This document shows positions 22,201 to 31,700 of a stretch of DNA of 64,000 nucleotides, piece after piece. The notes below the pieces were generated by a model. That model made no database searches, was not told where the DNA came from, and worked only from the letters and a program-made list of their open reading frames with translations. Both the position numbers and the translations under genes were made by a program. Numbering within the stretch: position 1 is the first letter of the stretch; every line of letters starts with the position of its first letter. Source of the stretch: Sporocytophaga myxococcoides DSM 11118. GTDB taxonomy: Bacteria; Bacteroidota; Bacteroidia; Cytophagales; Cytophagaceae. The DNA lies in the NCBI RefSeq assembly GCF_000426725.1, contig NZ_KE384560.1, positions 248,001 to 312,000 on the forward strand, in the 5' to 3' direction.

Positions 22201-25200
22201 GATTCAGAAAGACGTCAAGCTGCAATCAGCGCATTTGGTTTTAGTGGTACCAATGCTCATATCGTTTTATCTGAATACATTTCGCAAAATACGTTTGAAA
22301 CACCGGTTTCTGCTATCACTGAAAATGGAAAAATTATTATTCCTCTATCAGCCAGAACTGTTGAACAGCTTAAACAAAAGGCCATTGAACTTTTAGAGTT
22401 TATAAATAAAGGAGCTGCTATTGATCTCCTTGAAATAGCATATACTTTACAGACAGGTAGAGAAGAGATGGGTGAGCGTCTAGGCGTGATGGTAAGTTCA
22501 ATAGGACAACTGGCTGAAAAACTTCAAGCTTACTTAGATGGTAAGGAGGATATTGAAGAAGTCTATCAAGGTCAGGTAAAACGAAATAAAGAAGGTCTTA
22601 GTATCATCAGCCGTGATGATGATATGAAAAGGACTATTGTTGAGCAATGGATAAATCAAAAGAAGTTATCTAAACTTCTGGATTTATGGGTCAAGGGTCT
22701 AGATATAGATTGGCAAAAACTATATGGAGATGCTAAACCAAAGCGTATTAACCTGCCTGCTTATCCTTTTGCGAAAGAAAGATATTGGATTGAGGAAATA
22801 GATTCCACGCAGGTAACAGAAAAGGTTAATTATATTACTGTCCTTCACCCCTTATTGCACAGAAACACTTCAGATCTTAGTCAGCAGTGTTACAGTTCTA
22901 CATTTAATGGTGAAGAATTTTTCCTTAAAGATCATCAGGTCAATGGAGAAAATGTTCTGCCGGTAATGGCTTATGTAGAGATGGTTCGTGAGGCAATAAC
23001 ACTGGCTACTACAAATCAAATCGAATCTGCAGATATTGAGTTACACAACATTGTTTGGCATGAACCAATATTTGTGTTAGGAAATACGGAAGTCTCAATT
23101 GCCCTGTTTACTAGTGATAATGGGGAAATTGATTATGAGATTTATAGTACTGAAGAGGGAGAGAGAAAGATTCATTGTGAGGGAGTGGCAGTCATTATCA
23201 ATAAATCATCTTCGCATAAGATTGATATAGAAGAACTAAAAAGACAAGTAGGACAGGGTAAGTTGGAAATTGATGCTCTGTATCAAACCTTTACTAATTC
23301 AGGTATTAAGTATGGTGGTACTTTTAAAGGTCTAACCGAAGTATACCAGGGAGTTGATCAGTTGTTGGTTAAGCTTATGCTACCAGACACTGCTGAAAAT
23401 AATAAATTCTTTTTACATCCAGGTATAATGGAAAGTGTAGTTCAGGCTTGCATGATTCTAACTGGAGATTCTAATTGTATCGGTATGGCTCAGCCAAGTG
23501 GAACTTTATTTTCCATATCAGCAGCCACTGCGAGCGAAATGTATGCATGGATAAGATACTCCCAGGATGGTATGTTGGATGTTGACCTTATGGACTTACA
23601 AGGTAATTGTGCTGTGTTAATGCGTGGATTGGCACTGAGAAATGACACATATGATTATTCAAGGAGTTCAGGAAAATCCTCAGCCGCAATGACTGAAGAC
23701 ACACCAGAGGTAGTTATGATGACTCCTAAATGGGAACTTGTTACCAATTTTGCAGAAATTACTACTGCAAATCAAAACGGAGTGATTCTCGTGATTGGTG
23801 CAGATACTGGTCAGATGACCTTGATTGAAAAGATATATAGTAAATCAAAAATAGTCAACATAGAAATTGCCTCGAAAGATTCTATAGATGTCATTACAGA
23901 AAAAATAAAAGGTCAAGCCTTTAATAGGATTGTATGGATCGGTTCAAACAACCCTGTTCTAACTCTCACGGAGGAATCCATCATTGAAGATCAAAACCTT
24001 GGTGTTCTTCAGGTCTTTAGGATTGTTAAATCTTTAATGACTTTAGGCTATCAGGAAAAGAATCTGGAGTGGGATCTTATCGTATTTAACAGTCAGCTTG
24101 TGAAGCAGAACGATGTTGTGAATCCTACACACGCAGGTCTTCAAGGATTCTCAGGAAGTTTGGCTAAAGAATTCCCTCGTTGGAAAATACGTCTGATTGA
24201 CTTGCAGGAATTTTCTGAAAATCCTCTTTCAGAGATGTCGACTTTGCCACAGGATACTCAAGGCGCATCTTATGCTTACAGAAACAAAGAGTGGTTCTAT
24301 CAAAAACTAATGCTGATCAAAGACCTTCCACAAGAGAAGCTTAATTACCGTTCCAATGGAGTTTATGTGGTAATTGGAGGTAGCGGAGGCTTGGGTGAAG
24401 TTTGGTCGCAACATGTTATTGAAAAATGTCAAGCTCAGGTTGTCTGGATTGGCAGAAGGGAATTGAATAATGAAATTCAGGAAAAGCTGGATAGATTATC
24501 TGCATATGGGAAAAGGCCTGTCTACATTCAAGCCAATGCCAGCAATTTAAATGAACTACAGCAGGCATATAAAACAATTAAAGAGAAGTATCTTAATATA
24601 AACGGAGTTGTTCACACTGCAGTTGGGGCTTATGATGATAGTCTGAAAAAAGTAACAGAAGAAGTTTTTCAGAATATACTATCGGTTAAGGTCGATTTGA
24701 CTGTAAGAATAGCACAGGTTTTCCAAAATGAACCTTTGGATTTTGTTCTGTTTTTCTCTTCTAATGCAGCATTCAAGAGAGCAGGAGGAACAAGCGGGTA
24801 TTCTGCAGGATGCACTTTTAAGGACACATTCGCTCTTCAGCTTGGCAAAATATGGCCTACGGCAGTTAAGGTTATGAACTGGGGTTACTGGTCTATTGGT
24901 GCAGGAGATACTGTTTCCGATTCTTTCAAGAAAAGGTTCTTTGAAAGTGGTCAGAGACCGATAGAGCCCAATGAAGGAATGAAATCTTTGGATCAGCTTC
25001 TTTCAGGTAATTTCAATCAAATATCTATAGCCAAAATTATCCAATCAAGAAGATCAGAAATAGTAGCTGGTGATGAATGGATCTCATCTTATGAAAATAC
25101 AATGCCTGATGATAATCTTCGTAGTGCTCTCATAAGGACAGAGGCGATTGAACCGCCTGCTCTATTTAAGGAGGTAAAAGTCAGGGGTGACGAAGAGATG

Positions 25201-28200
25201 GAGCTTCTGCTTTCGGAATTCCTGAATAGCATCATCAGCAGTACGCCGGGTATTATTCCATTTTATGATAGATGGTTGGATGCAGCTAAAAATATTCTTA
25301 CGGCAAAAGGATATGTAAATGCTGGTCAAAAGAACGTGGAGCTGGATTATACAACTTACATTGGAGATTTGTGGAATAGATGGGAAAGCGCCAAGGACCA
25401 ATGGAATCAGGACGAAAGTAAAAAAGCTTTATACATTCTGGTTGAAAAATGCGTGCACGCCTTACCTGAAATACTGGCTGGCAAGACAAAAGCAACTGAT
25501 ATCATGTTCCCGAAATCATCCCTGGAGATGGTTGAAAATGTTTACAAAAATGATAAAGTTTCTAAAGCATATAACGAGTGTCTGGCAAATGCTTTCATTG
25601 CGTCACTTCATGCTCGCTTAATTGATGATCCTAATGCAAAGATCAGGATTCTTGAAATTGGTGCAGGTACAGGTGCTACTACGGTTGGGATCCTTGAAAA
25701 ACTTCGTCCATATCAGAGTCAAATTGCTGAATACTGCTACACTGACCTTTCTAAGGCCTTTTTATTCCATGCAGAAAATAATTATGCTCCTCAGGCACCT
25801 TATCTGCGCACCGCAATATTTAATGTTGAAGAGCCGATCGGAGATCAGAATATCAGCTTGGATGAATATGATTTTGTAATTGCTGCCAACGTATTACATG
25901 CTACAAAAAATATCCGAAATACATTAAGAAATACCAAAGCGGTCTTGCGCAATAATGGTATCCTTCTATTGAATGAACTTATTGAAAGGTCTCTGTATAG
26001 TCATTTAACTTTCGGTCTGCTGGAAGGCTGGTGGTTGAATGAGGATGATGCAATCCGTATTCCTGGAGCTCCCGGTCTATATGCTGAATCATGGAAAGAG
26101 GTTCTTGAAGAGGAAGGATTTGATTTAGTCGCATTTCCATCAAAAGAAGTAAACAGGTTAGGACAACAGATCATTCTTGGAGTGAGCAATGGAGTGGTAA
26201 GACAAAAACAAAAAGCTGGCTTTAATAAAGTTGTAATGAAGAAAGAGGTGAATGTTCCCAAAGCACCATCTTTTGCTAAGACAGAAATTAAACCGGTAAT
26301 TAATACTATAAAATTGAATGAAGATCTGTTGCTGGAAAAAACTATTGTGTATTTAAAACAATTGATAGGGACAGTTTTAAAGATAAGCAGCAATCAAATT
26401 GATGCTTCGGAACCGCTCGAAAGTTATGGTATTGATTCAATTATAATTGGTCTGGTTAATGAGCAGCTAAAGAAAAATTTTAGTGACATAAGTAGTACAT
26501 TACTATTTGAATATCAAACGATCAATGCTTTGGCAAAACATCTGATAGAAACTCAGAAGCCAACCTTGCAGAAGCAGTTTGAATTGGATCTGCAGCAACC
26601 AATCCAGGAAGCATCGATTAATGTTCAGTCATCTGTTCAATCCATTATTCAACCTTCTAAGATTAATAGCGGATCGGTATCTGGCAGATCAAGAAGTCTT
26701 CTGTCGCGAAATGCTGCGCAAACCTTTTCGAGTCTGGTGCAAGATAAAGGGCCAATCGCAGTTATAGGAATCAGCGGTCTATATCCTCAGGCTCCAACCT
26801 TGGAAAAATATTGGGAAAACCTTAAATCTGGTAAAAATAGTATAAGCGAAATTCCAAATGAACGTTGGTCTCTGGATGGGTTCTTTGAGCAGGATGAAAA
26901 GCTTGCCATAGAACAAGGAAAGAGTTATTCTAAGTGGGGTGGTTTTATAAATGAATTTTCAGAATTTGATCCTTTGTTCTTTGGTATCTCACCTAGAGAT
27001 GCATTGAACATGGACCCTCAGGAAAGACTATTTTTACAAGCAGCATGGCATGCACTTGAAAATTCAGGTTATACTCGTAGTGCATTACAGAATAAATTCA
27101 AACGTAAAGTAGGTGTATTTGCAGGTGTGACAAGACCTGGATATAATCTTTATGGATCAACTCAAGCCATTAGAGAAGAGAAGTTTTATCCGCACACATC
27201 ATTTGGATCAGTAGCCAATCGTTTGTCTTACTTCTTGGATATCAACGGTCCGAGTATGCCAATTGATACTATGTGTTCTTCGTCTCTGACTGCTATTCAT
27301 GAAGCATGTGAACATATACACCGTGGAGATTGTGATCTTGCATTTGTTGGAGGAGTCAATGTTTATGTACATCCTTCCAGTTATGTTGATATGTCTGCAC
27401 AGCATATGTTCTCTAAAGATGGTCTTTGCAAAAGCTTTGGTGAAGGTGGGAATGGCTTTGTTCCTGGTGAAGGAGTTGGAGTTGTTCTGTTAAGGCCTTT
27501 GGCAGACGCAATCAGAGATAGTGATAATATTCAAGGAGTAATTCTGGCAACAAATGTAAACCATGGAGGAAAAACAAATGGTTACACCGTTCCGAATCCT
27601 ACTGCTCAGGCTGAATTAATTCGTCGTGCTATAGATAAAGCGGGAATTAATGCACGCGACATCAGTTACATTGAAGCACACGGAACCGGTACAGAACTTG
27701 GTGATCCAATAGAGATAACAGGATTAAAGCAGGCGTTTTCCAAGGATACCCAGGATACAGGTTATTGTAAGATAGGCTCTGTCAAATCCAATATAGGTCA
27801 CCTGGAGGCAGCTGCTGGTATATCAGGATTCACAAAAGTTCTGCTGCAAATGAAACATCAGCAGATTGTTCCATCCTTGCATGCAGAGAAGTTGAATCCA
27901 CATATTGACTTCCAGAAAACACCATTTGACGTCAATCGAAAATTGAGCGACTGGGACAGACCAGTAATTGATGGGAAGGAAAAGCCAAGAATTGCAGGTA
28001 TATCTTCTTTTGGTGCCGGAGGTGCTAATGCGCATCTTATTGTTCAGGAATATATACAACCAGCAGAAACCATATCTTCTTATTTTGTGGATCAAAAGAT
28101 AAATGTGATTGTCCCGTTATCCGCCAGAAATGAGGAACAACTGAAGCAAAAGGCTCATGATCTGTTGAATTTTATCCGCACATCTACTTTAGATAATATG

Positions 28201-28719
28201 CCTAAAAATGACCTTGTTTCAGTAGCATATACCCTTCAGGTTGCAAGGGAAGCAATGGAGCATCGACTTGGATTTGTAGTAAATTCTTTAAGTCAGTTAG
28301 CTGAAAAGCTTGAAGCTTATATTCATGGTGAACAACATGTGGAAAATATGTTACATGGTGTAGTGAAGAGAAAAAGCGAAGCAATAAATATTATCAGCGA
28401 GGATGATGATATGAAAGAAGCTGTTGATAAATGGATAAGCAGAAATAAGCTTTCCAAGCTTTTGGATCTATGGGTCAAAGGACTGGAATTGGAGTGGGAT
28501 AAATTATACAGCGATGTGAAACCAAAACGTATCAGTTTGCCTGGATATCCTTTCTCCAAAGAAAGATACTGGATCGACAGCCTGGATCTGAATCCGTCGT
28601 CAGACAATAAATTGATGACAAATGCTAATTTGAAATCTATAGAGGATATCATTAACAGAATTGATAATGACTCAATAGACACCGAACAGGCTATTAAATT
28701 ATTAACTAGTCTAGCTTAA
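13258..28719 (+). CDS. giant trans-AT PKS: KR-ACP-KS-DH*-ECHx3-ACPx2-KS-DH-KR-cMT-ACP-KS
   Basis: 5153 aa, 7 nt after the previous stop, with AGAGG just upstream, so coupled translation is likely. A docking helix pair (aa 1-30) is followed by KR (GGLGGLG near 228), ACP (Ser 528), KS (Cys 801, TMCSSS), and a degenerate DH* (about 1247; no His at the active site, HPSQMH for HPxxxD). Next come three ECH folds (about 1585-1795, 1820-2030, 2050-2300; only the last is ECH2-like), two ACPs (Ser 2372, 2487; both with Trp six residues after Ser), KS (Cys 2752), DH (His 3226 intact, but HPGIME has Glu for Asp), KR (GGSGGLG near 3707), cMT (IGAGTGAT near 4135), ACP (Ser 4394), KS (Cys 4673) and a docking tail. 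It completes M3, holds M4 (beta-branch) and M5 (alpha-methyl), and starts M6, whose DH-KR-ACP lie on the next gene. Confidence 0.93.
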   Translation: MKQRLKEIYEDLSKGKLTQKDALEKIKALKQDSRNVGVLLSTQVWEQCQVIATSASDKSEYVEKHIILCELANVDVKQLGTLIPDSSFISWKAAADKNIAESYCDFALTCFEKLQSIIKSKPQGKALVQICIANSADQELFIGISGLLKTAALENPQLLGQVILSGPQTSTEELAEQLVASQSKPNDKIIKYHQGARSVLSWKEIEEFNETESSAISFKDQGVYLITGGLGGLGILFAKEIIKQTSNAKIILAGRSKLTSDKKKTLESLKAKRKTVEYRQLDIADIDQVKQLVAIIKNEFKQLNGIIHSAGVIVDNFILKKNSREFKEVLTPKVLGTYNLDQATKEVDLDFLVLFSSMASAIGNIGQADYATGNGFMDQFASYRNQLTESKQRIGKTLSVNWPLWQEGGMVLDQATQDMLKQTMGLQSIPSETGMTAFYKSLKLQYAQTLILKGDISKIRNSLFNDVAIHTETSKNIIEESSVEPSINNGNLLEKTQDLIKKQLSELLKVPSHKIDPTAPLERYGIDSILAVSLTNQLEKTFGALSKTLFFEYQTIGELAEYFINAHSPKLYSIFNTIESSPKKVIAPLPTPKSQTQTRAISGRRFSSQAQVSASANSIGSVNMEPIAIIGLSGRFPESININEYWNNLRNGKDCIIEVPQDRWDWREYYSEDRNKSGHHYSKWGGFISGVDEFDPRFFNISPKEAATIDPQERLFLQHCWMAIEDAGYTRASLQIPCDQDLAGQVGVYVGVMYGEYQLFGAEVSAKGKRMGIPGSYASISNRVSYVLNLHGPSMTVDTMCSSSLTAIHLACQDLKLGRTSLAIAGGVNVTVHPNKYLVLSGGQFISSDGHCQSFGEGGDGYIPGEGVGAVILKRLSEAERDGDHIYGILKGSILNHGGKTNGYSVPNPQAQASVISKALAESNINPRHISYIEAHGTGTKLGDPIEIAALSKSFQQYTKDTGFCLIGSAKSNIGHCESAAGIAGLAKVLLQMQNREIVPSLHSAKLNPRIDFEKTPFVVNQTLKPWNQPVIDGVEIPRIAGISSFGAGGSNAHIIIQEYASSTEANYSTGSDEIGNVLIALSARTEEQLKQKASDLLSFVQTTRPELAAMAYTLQVGREAMEERLGFLVSSVDQLIDKLKSYINGVQNIEDTYQGQVKRNKEALSLFSTDTDLQQTVGKWISEKKLSKLLDLWVKGLELDWNKLYDGNKPNRISLPTYPFAKEKYWVDAKVDSQSVSYISKAAVLHPLLHINTSNLIEQSYSTTFNGKEFFLTENELNDGTLQKVLSPAAYFEMARVAVEKSIPALQESNVLEMKNVVWGESFVYEEYKQISIALFAKENNRVDFEIYSLDKEEVTVHCQGQAVFVPNQVRHKLDLAQLKYQDGQGANQLLTEIKLPVNLEGISKEYVLHPSQMHSALQLAGRVIGNGQSALPFSLEGLSILSACTKEMFVWVHYSQANLAEDKNTKLNIDLCDMQGNICVQMRGISYQAESNNGKAEASSQTVSYSSSNEPKQVPINYKVTEPRKIFIGEALSQTYEEKDLKKPSGISIVALDDFSLEKSESISIAKASVSLLNTGFDFFEDAKSPTSISLFDLGNGIFSIQIAGANNNTLSPDLIKELIQALTAVQKEPLVKVLILKGTEHSFLRGGRAEYNYAIEQKLFHEIASFPYPVIAVMQGDAIGAGFLVGALCDFMICGTDSNYYYTSTQDHIYPTVAEYRLFEERFGKARAKDFLYISNVSTGNQLKDKSWTCAILPSGQVEANAQKLAESLAKKSEASLRLLKQHLSSSVLKKAEVLAMVDPLADENQSDNFNSNITTPAKYIELESHNGNVLIIKMCVAGNEYGLKALVADLRVIFNQVNNSHYKSIVLVSEHADFLPGTAQEAAVNDVLDFENLVLESQIPVIAVLDSKTNGVAWLVSLFCDTCIYNSNTVYSASNIWQNNDLARQAGVLFSEQFESYSAKQILLTGKEYSGVELKQLSGTIYISENGNILSDALRIAEHLAALPLNTLLSWKKERVLSIGKKIKNLPAWSVSTDNKSEALSIEPTSIILKSKVISATAHPEGILVVKMEDREAKNMFSEAFIEGMNEVFEHIEKTSTYKAIVLTGYDNYFASGGTKETLLAIQEGKTKFTDNRIYQIAMTCKVPVIAAMQGHGIGAGWALGMFADFVLFSEESRYFSPYMNYGFTPGAGATFIFPEKIGHDLARETLMTAQEYAGKELKERSPFISVLPKEQIASAAMELARQITHRSRSSLVAFKQQQTQHLYASLEEAYKRELEMHEKTFVGQFDTLKQINDNFYQGNDSKIEVSQKALPTSIQDKVHSAFAVPSLGKDNLTSVATSLRQLLAQELHLDEHEIDENMQFVDLGLDSITGVTWIRKINEKYNTSIEATKIYSYPTLAQLSQYVKEEAENAGTIFSGSEVGLSGISLSNVEPQGNILIEEITHSSDNLPLVIASLRKLLAQELHLQENEIDENTQFIDLGLDSITGVTWIRKVNEKYQTEIEATKIYSFPTLNQLSTFVKEEAEKLGTLTKKSELGIPLNTITKPQYKPALPSFIKKLVSWRKHSGSRQASSVNSVNLSQPIAVIGMSGQFPQARNVEEFWQNLANGKNCISEIPQKRWDINKYYQEGNALPGKTNSKWMGLLDEYDLFDPLFFNISPTETESMDPQQRLFLQECWHAIENAGYNPKSLSGTKCGVFVGCANGDYLQLSKKQQLSAQGFTGGATSILGARISYFLNLQGPCLSIDTACSSSLVAIASACDSLNSGNSDLALAGGVVVMATPAMHIMCSQTGMLSTDGKCFSFDQRANGFVPGEGVGVVMLKRLADAERDQDTILGVIKGWGVNQDGKTNGITAPNSESQTRLEQDVYDKFQIDPSHIQLIEAHGTGTKLGDPIEVDALKAAFKKYTTKKEYCAIGSVKSNIGHCLTAAGVASFIKVLLSIKNRQLPPTINYNKLNEHIGLDNTPFYVNDQLQDWKVSDSERRQAAISAFGFSGTNAHIVLSEYISQNTFETPVSAITENGKIIIPLSARTVEQLKQKAIELLEFINKGAAIDLLEIAYTLQTGREEMGERLGVMVSSIGQLAEKLQAYLDGKEDIEEVYQGQVKRNKEGLSIISRDDDMKRTIVEQWINQKKLSKLLDLWVKGLDIDWQKLYGDAKPKRINLPAYPFAKERYWIEEIDSTQVTEKVNYITVLHPLLHRNTSDLSQQCYSSTFNGEEFFLKDHQVNGENVLPVMAYVEMVREAITLATTNQIESADIELHNIVWHEPIFVLGNTEVSIALFTSDNGEIDYEIYSTEEGERKIHCEGVAVIINKSSSHKIDIEELKRQVGQGKLEIDALYQTFTNSGIKYGGTFKGLTEVYQGVDQLLVKLMLPDTAENNKFFLHPGIMESVVQACMILTGDSNCIGMAQPSGTLFSISAATASEMYAWIRYSQDGMLDVDLMDLQGNCAVLMRGLALRNDTYDYSRSSGKSSAAMTEDTPEVVMMTPKWELVTNFAEITTANQNGVILVIGADTGQMTLIEKIYSKSKIVNIEIASKDSIDVITEKIKGQAFNRIVWIGSNNPVLTLTEESIIEDQNLGVLQVFRIVKSLMTLGYQEKNLEWDLIVFNSQLVKQNDVVNPTHAGLQGFSGSLAKEFPRWKIRLIDLQEFSENPLSEMSTLPQDTQGASYAYRNKEWFYQKLMLIKDLPQEKLNYRSNGVYVVIGGSGGLGEVWSQHVIEKCQAQVVWIGRRELNNEIQEKLDRLSAYGKRPVYIQANASNLNELQQAYKTIKEKYLNINGVVHTAVGAYDDSLKKVTEEVFQNILSVKVDLTVRIAQVFQNEPLDFVLFFSSNAAFKRAGGTSGYSAGCTFKDTFALQLGKIWPTAVKVMNWGYWSIGAGDTVSDSFKKRFFESGQRPIEPNEGMKSLDQLLSGNFNQISIAKIIQSRRSEIVAGDEWISSYENTMPDDNLRSALIRTEAIEPPALFKEVKVRGDEEMELLLSEFLNSIISSTPGIIPFYDRWLDAAKNILTAKGYVNAGQKNVELDYTTYIGDLWNRWESAKDQWNQDESKKALYILVEKCVHALPEILAGKTKATDIMFPKSSLEMVENVYKNDKVSKAYNECLANAFIASLHARLIDDPNAKIRILEIGAGTGATTVGILEKLRPYQSQIAEYCYTDLSKAFLFHAENNYAPQAPYLRTAIFNVEEPIGDQNISLDEYDFVIAANVLHATKNIRNTLRNTKAVLRNNGILLLNELIERSLYSHLTFGLLEGWWLNEDDAIRIPGAPGLYAESWKEVLEEEGFDLVAFPSKEVNRLGQQIILGVSNGVVRQKQKAGFNKVVMKKEVNVPKAPSFAKTEIKPVINTIKLNEDLLLEKTIVYLKQLIGTVLKISSNQIDASEPLESYGIDSIIIGLVNEQLKKNFSDISSTLLFEYQTINALAKHLIETQKPTLQKQFELDLQQPIQEASINVQSSVQSIIQPSKINSGSVSGRSRSLLSRNAAQTFSSLVQDKGPIAVIGISGLYPQAPTLEKYWENLKSGKNSISEIPNERWSLDGFFEQDEKLAIEQGKSYSKWGGFINEFSEFDPLFFGISPRDALNMDPQERLFLQAAWHALENSGYTRSALQNKFKRKVGVFAGVTRPGYNLYGSTQAIREEKFYPHTSFGSVANRLSYFLDINGPSMPIDTMCSSSLTAIHEACEHIHRGDCDLAFVGGVNVYVHPSSYVDMSAQHMFSKDGLCKSFGEGGNGFVPGEGVGVVLLRPLADAIRDSDNIQGVILATNVNHGGKTNGYTVPNPTAQAELIRRAIDKAGINARDISYIEAHGTGTELGDPIEITGLKQAFSKDTQDTGYCKIGSVKSNIGHLEAAAGISGFTKVLLQMKHQQIVPSLHAEKLNPHIDFQKTPFDVNRKLSDWDRPVIDGKEKPRIAGISSFGAGGANAHLIVQEYIQPAETISSYFVDQKINVIVPLSARNEEQLKQKAHDLLNFIRTSTLDNMPKNDLVSVAYTLQVAREAMEHRLGFVVNSLSQLAEKLEAYIHGEQHVENMLHGVVKRKSEAINIISEDDDMKEAVDKWISRNKLSKLLDLWVKGLELEWDKLYSDVKPKRISLPGYPFSKERYWIDSLDLNPSSDNKLMTNANLKSIEDIINRIDNDSIDTEQAIKLLTSLA
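18025..20155 (+). repeat. triple crotonase (ECH) block, copy 2
   Basis: Same order as copy 1: GDAIGAGF, then a degenerate DSKTNGVAW, then GHGIGAGW with SGGTKE. Here it is fused directly to the preceding DH*, whereas copy 1 starts a separate protein. It lies upstream of two beta-branch-type ACPs. Confidence 0.85.
20260..20850 (+). repeat. tandem ACP doublet with beta-branch Trp
   Basis: Two ACPs (Ser codons at 20371 and 20716), both LDSITGVTW. The Trp at Ser+6 is the described marker of ACPs recognised by the HMG-synthase cassette. Confidence 0.9.
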
Positions 28720-28752
28720 TTCATTAGGAACAACCATAAAAAGAGAAAGAGG

Positions 28753-31700
28753 ATGGCTAATTTTATAGAATATGTGGTTTCGGAATTAAAGAGCAAGCGA
28801 TTGTCAAAGGCAAACGCCGTAGCTCTTATTAAACAATATTCTCTTCATTCATCAACTTCAATAAAGGCACATATCCATCCTTTATTGCACGATAATACTT
28901 CTGATCTGACTCAGCAAAGCTATACTTCTGTTTTTACCGGAGAAGAATCTTTCCTGAAAGATCATGTGGTAAACGGACAAAAGGTCTTGCCAGGTGCTGC
29001 TTATCTGGAAATGATAAGAGCTGCAGTTGAGAAGGCAATGCCAGCTAAGCAAGAATCTATTCTTGAATTGCACGATGTGGTTTGGTTACAACCACTTGTG
29101 GTTAAACATCAGAAGCAGGTTACTATAGGCCTGTTCGCAAGTGATGAAGGGATCAGTAACGGTGAAGTGGATTTTGAGATCTATAGTGTAGAAAAAGATG
29201 GAGAAGGAAACCAGCAAGAAACGATCCATTGTCAGGGACAAGCCAGATTTGTCAGTATGCCCGAATCTAATAAGCTTGATAGAGAGCAGTTGAAAGAGCA
29301 AATGCTGGAAGGTAGAATAGAAGCGTCCAGTATATATTCGGTCTATAAAAAATTGGGTCTTGCGTTTGGCCCTTCACATCAGTCATTAACATTCATCTAT
29401 AAAGGTGACAGGCAATTGGTTGCTGGTTTAAGTTTGCCTGCTTCAGTTAATAATACTCTTAACGATTACCAGCTCCATCCAAGCTTAATAGATGGAGCCT
29501 TGCAAACGGCGATTGGCCTAATAGCAGACTTTAACAACCTTCCAAGTGAACGCACTCAATCATTGCCTTTCGCCTTGGAATCTATTCGTGTCCATTCAGC
29601 ATGTACAAAAGACATGTTTGCCTGGGTTCGTTATTCACAAGGGGGTAAGCATGATGATAAAATTACCAAAATGGATATTGATCTGTGCGATCAGGAAGGA
29701 AATGTATGCGTGCAATTGCGTGGTTTTTCCTCACGAGTGATCAGCGCGGAATCCAATAACGTTGAGCAGGGAAGTGAAAGTGAGAGTATAGGAACTATGC
29801 TTGCTGTACCGGTTTGGGATTTAGCTCAGATTCCTGGAGCGCCAATGAAAATAAATCAATTGGTGGATATTTCTCAGCACATCGTTTTTATTAACCTTGA
29901 TTATATTGATGAAAAGAAAGTGGAAGCTTTGGCTCCACAAAGCAGCTGTCATAAATTCCAGGTTACTCAAGAAAATATTTCAGAAAGTTATAGTGAAATA
30001 TCTCTGGCTTGTTTTGAACTGATTCAGAATGTCCTTAAGGATAAATCTTTAGATAAGGCGATGGTTCAAATCGTTATTGCAGAAAAGAAAGAAAGCCTGG
30101 ATGGGAAAGTTTTCATGGGTCTTTCTGGGTTACTTAAATCTGCAGCTCAGGAGAATCCCAGGTTTACCGGTCAAATAATTCTTTCTGATTCAAAATTTAC
30201 AGAAGAAGAATTAGTAAAGCAACTGCAAGAAAACAAGGCAAGGCCTCAGGACAGTATAATCAAGTATACACAAGGTTCACGTTATGTTTTAAGGCTAAAG
30301 GAAATACAAGGGACTCAGGAAGATCCATCTATTGGATTTAAAGATCACGGTGTTTACCTTATCACAGGTGGGCTAGGTGGATTGGGAGTTTTATTTACAA
30401 AAGAAATACTCAGACAGTCAAAGAATGCGAAAGTAATATTAACTGGACGTTCAGAGTTAAGTACTGAAAAGCTAGCTCTATTGGATAAGTTACCTTGTGA
30501 TAAAGGTCAAGTCGTATACAAACAGCTTGATATCTCCAATCTTGATCAGGTAAGTCAACTTATTTCTTCTGTCAAAAAGGATTATAATCAACTCAATGGC
30601 ATTATTCATAGTGCCGGGATGATTTCTGATAATTTTATCATAAAAAAGACAGCTAAAGAATTTAATGAAGTACTCAGTCCAAAAGTGATCGGTACATACA
30701 ATTTAGATCTGGCTACAAAGGATACTGATCTGGATTTTATGGTATTGTTTTCTTCAGGTGCCTCAATTACCGGTAACAGTGGTCAGTCCGATTATGCAGT
30801 TGCGAATGGATTCATGGATCAGTTTGCAATCCTTCGTAATGAGTTGGCTGCTCAGAATAAAAGATTTGGCAGGACAATCTCCTTTAATTGGGCTCTATGG
30901 CAGGAAGGTGGAATGGGAGCTGATCAGGAAAGCCAGAAATGGATGCAAAAAAGAGGAATGTATCCAATGTCTACTGAAGCAGGAATGTGTGTATTTTATC
31001 AAGGCCTTAATTTGCAGTACAATCAGATGCTTGTTGCTCAAGGTGATCTCGAACAGCTACGCAAAAATTTAATTGCAGAAAAAACACAGCCCGAGCAGGA
31101 GTCGTCTTCAATCGTGCGTTCGGTACCGAATGTGATAGCAGCTAATAAGGATATTAAACCTCTTAAAGAACAAACAGAAGAATATCTAAAAAAGCAATTT
31201 TCAGGTTTGTTAAAGTTGCAATCGCATAAAATTGATACACAAGCTCCATTAGAGAAATACGGTATCGATTCAATTCTAGCGATGAACCTGACCAACCAGT
31301 TGGAAAAAACTTTTGGTACATTATCTAAAACTCTGTTTTTCGAATACCAGACAGTTCGTGAGTTAGCTGAATACTTTATCAAATCTCATTCAGATGTATT
31401 GAACCAACTCTTTAGATCTGATAATGTAACTATCGAGAGAATTGCTAGTGTTGTATCTGAGCAAAAAACGCAGGTTAAAGCTAAAGTTAATTCAGACAGA
31501 CGTATTAACAGACAAAGTGGTGTTAATCCTCCAACAAATTCAAAGCATTCAAAGAAGACAGAACCAATTGCTATTGTTGGTTTAAGTGGCCGTTATCCGG
31601 AAGCATATAATATAGAAGAATATTGGCAAAATCTAAGCAATGGTAAAGATTGTATTATTGAGGTGCCAAAAGAGCGCTGGGACTGGAAAGAATACTATAC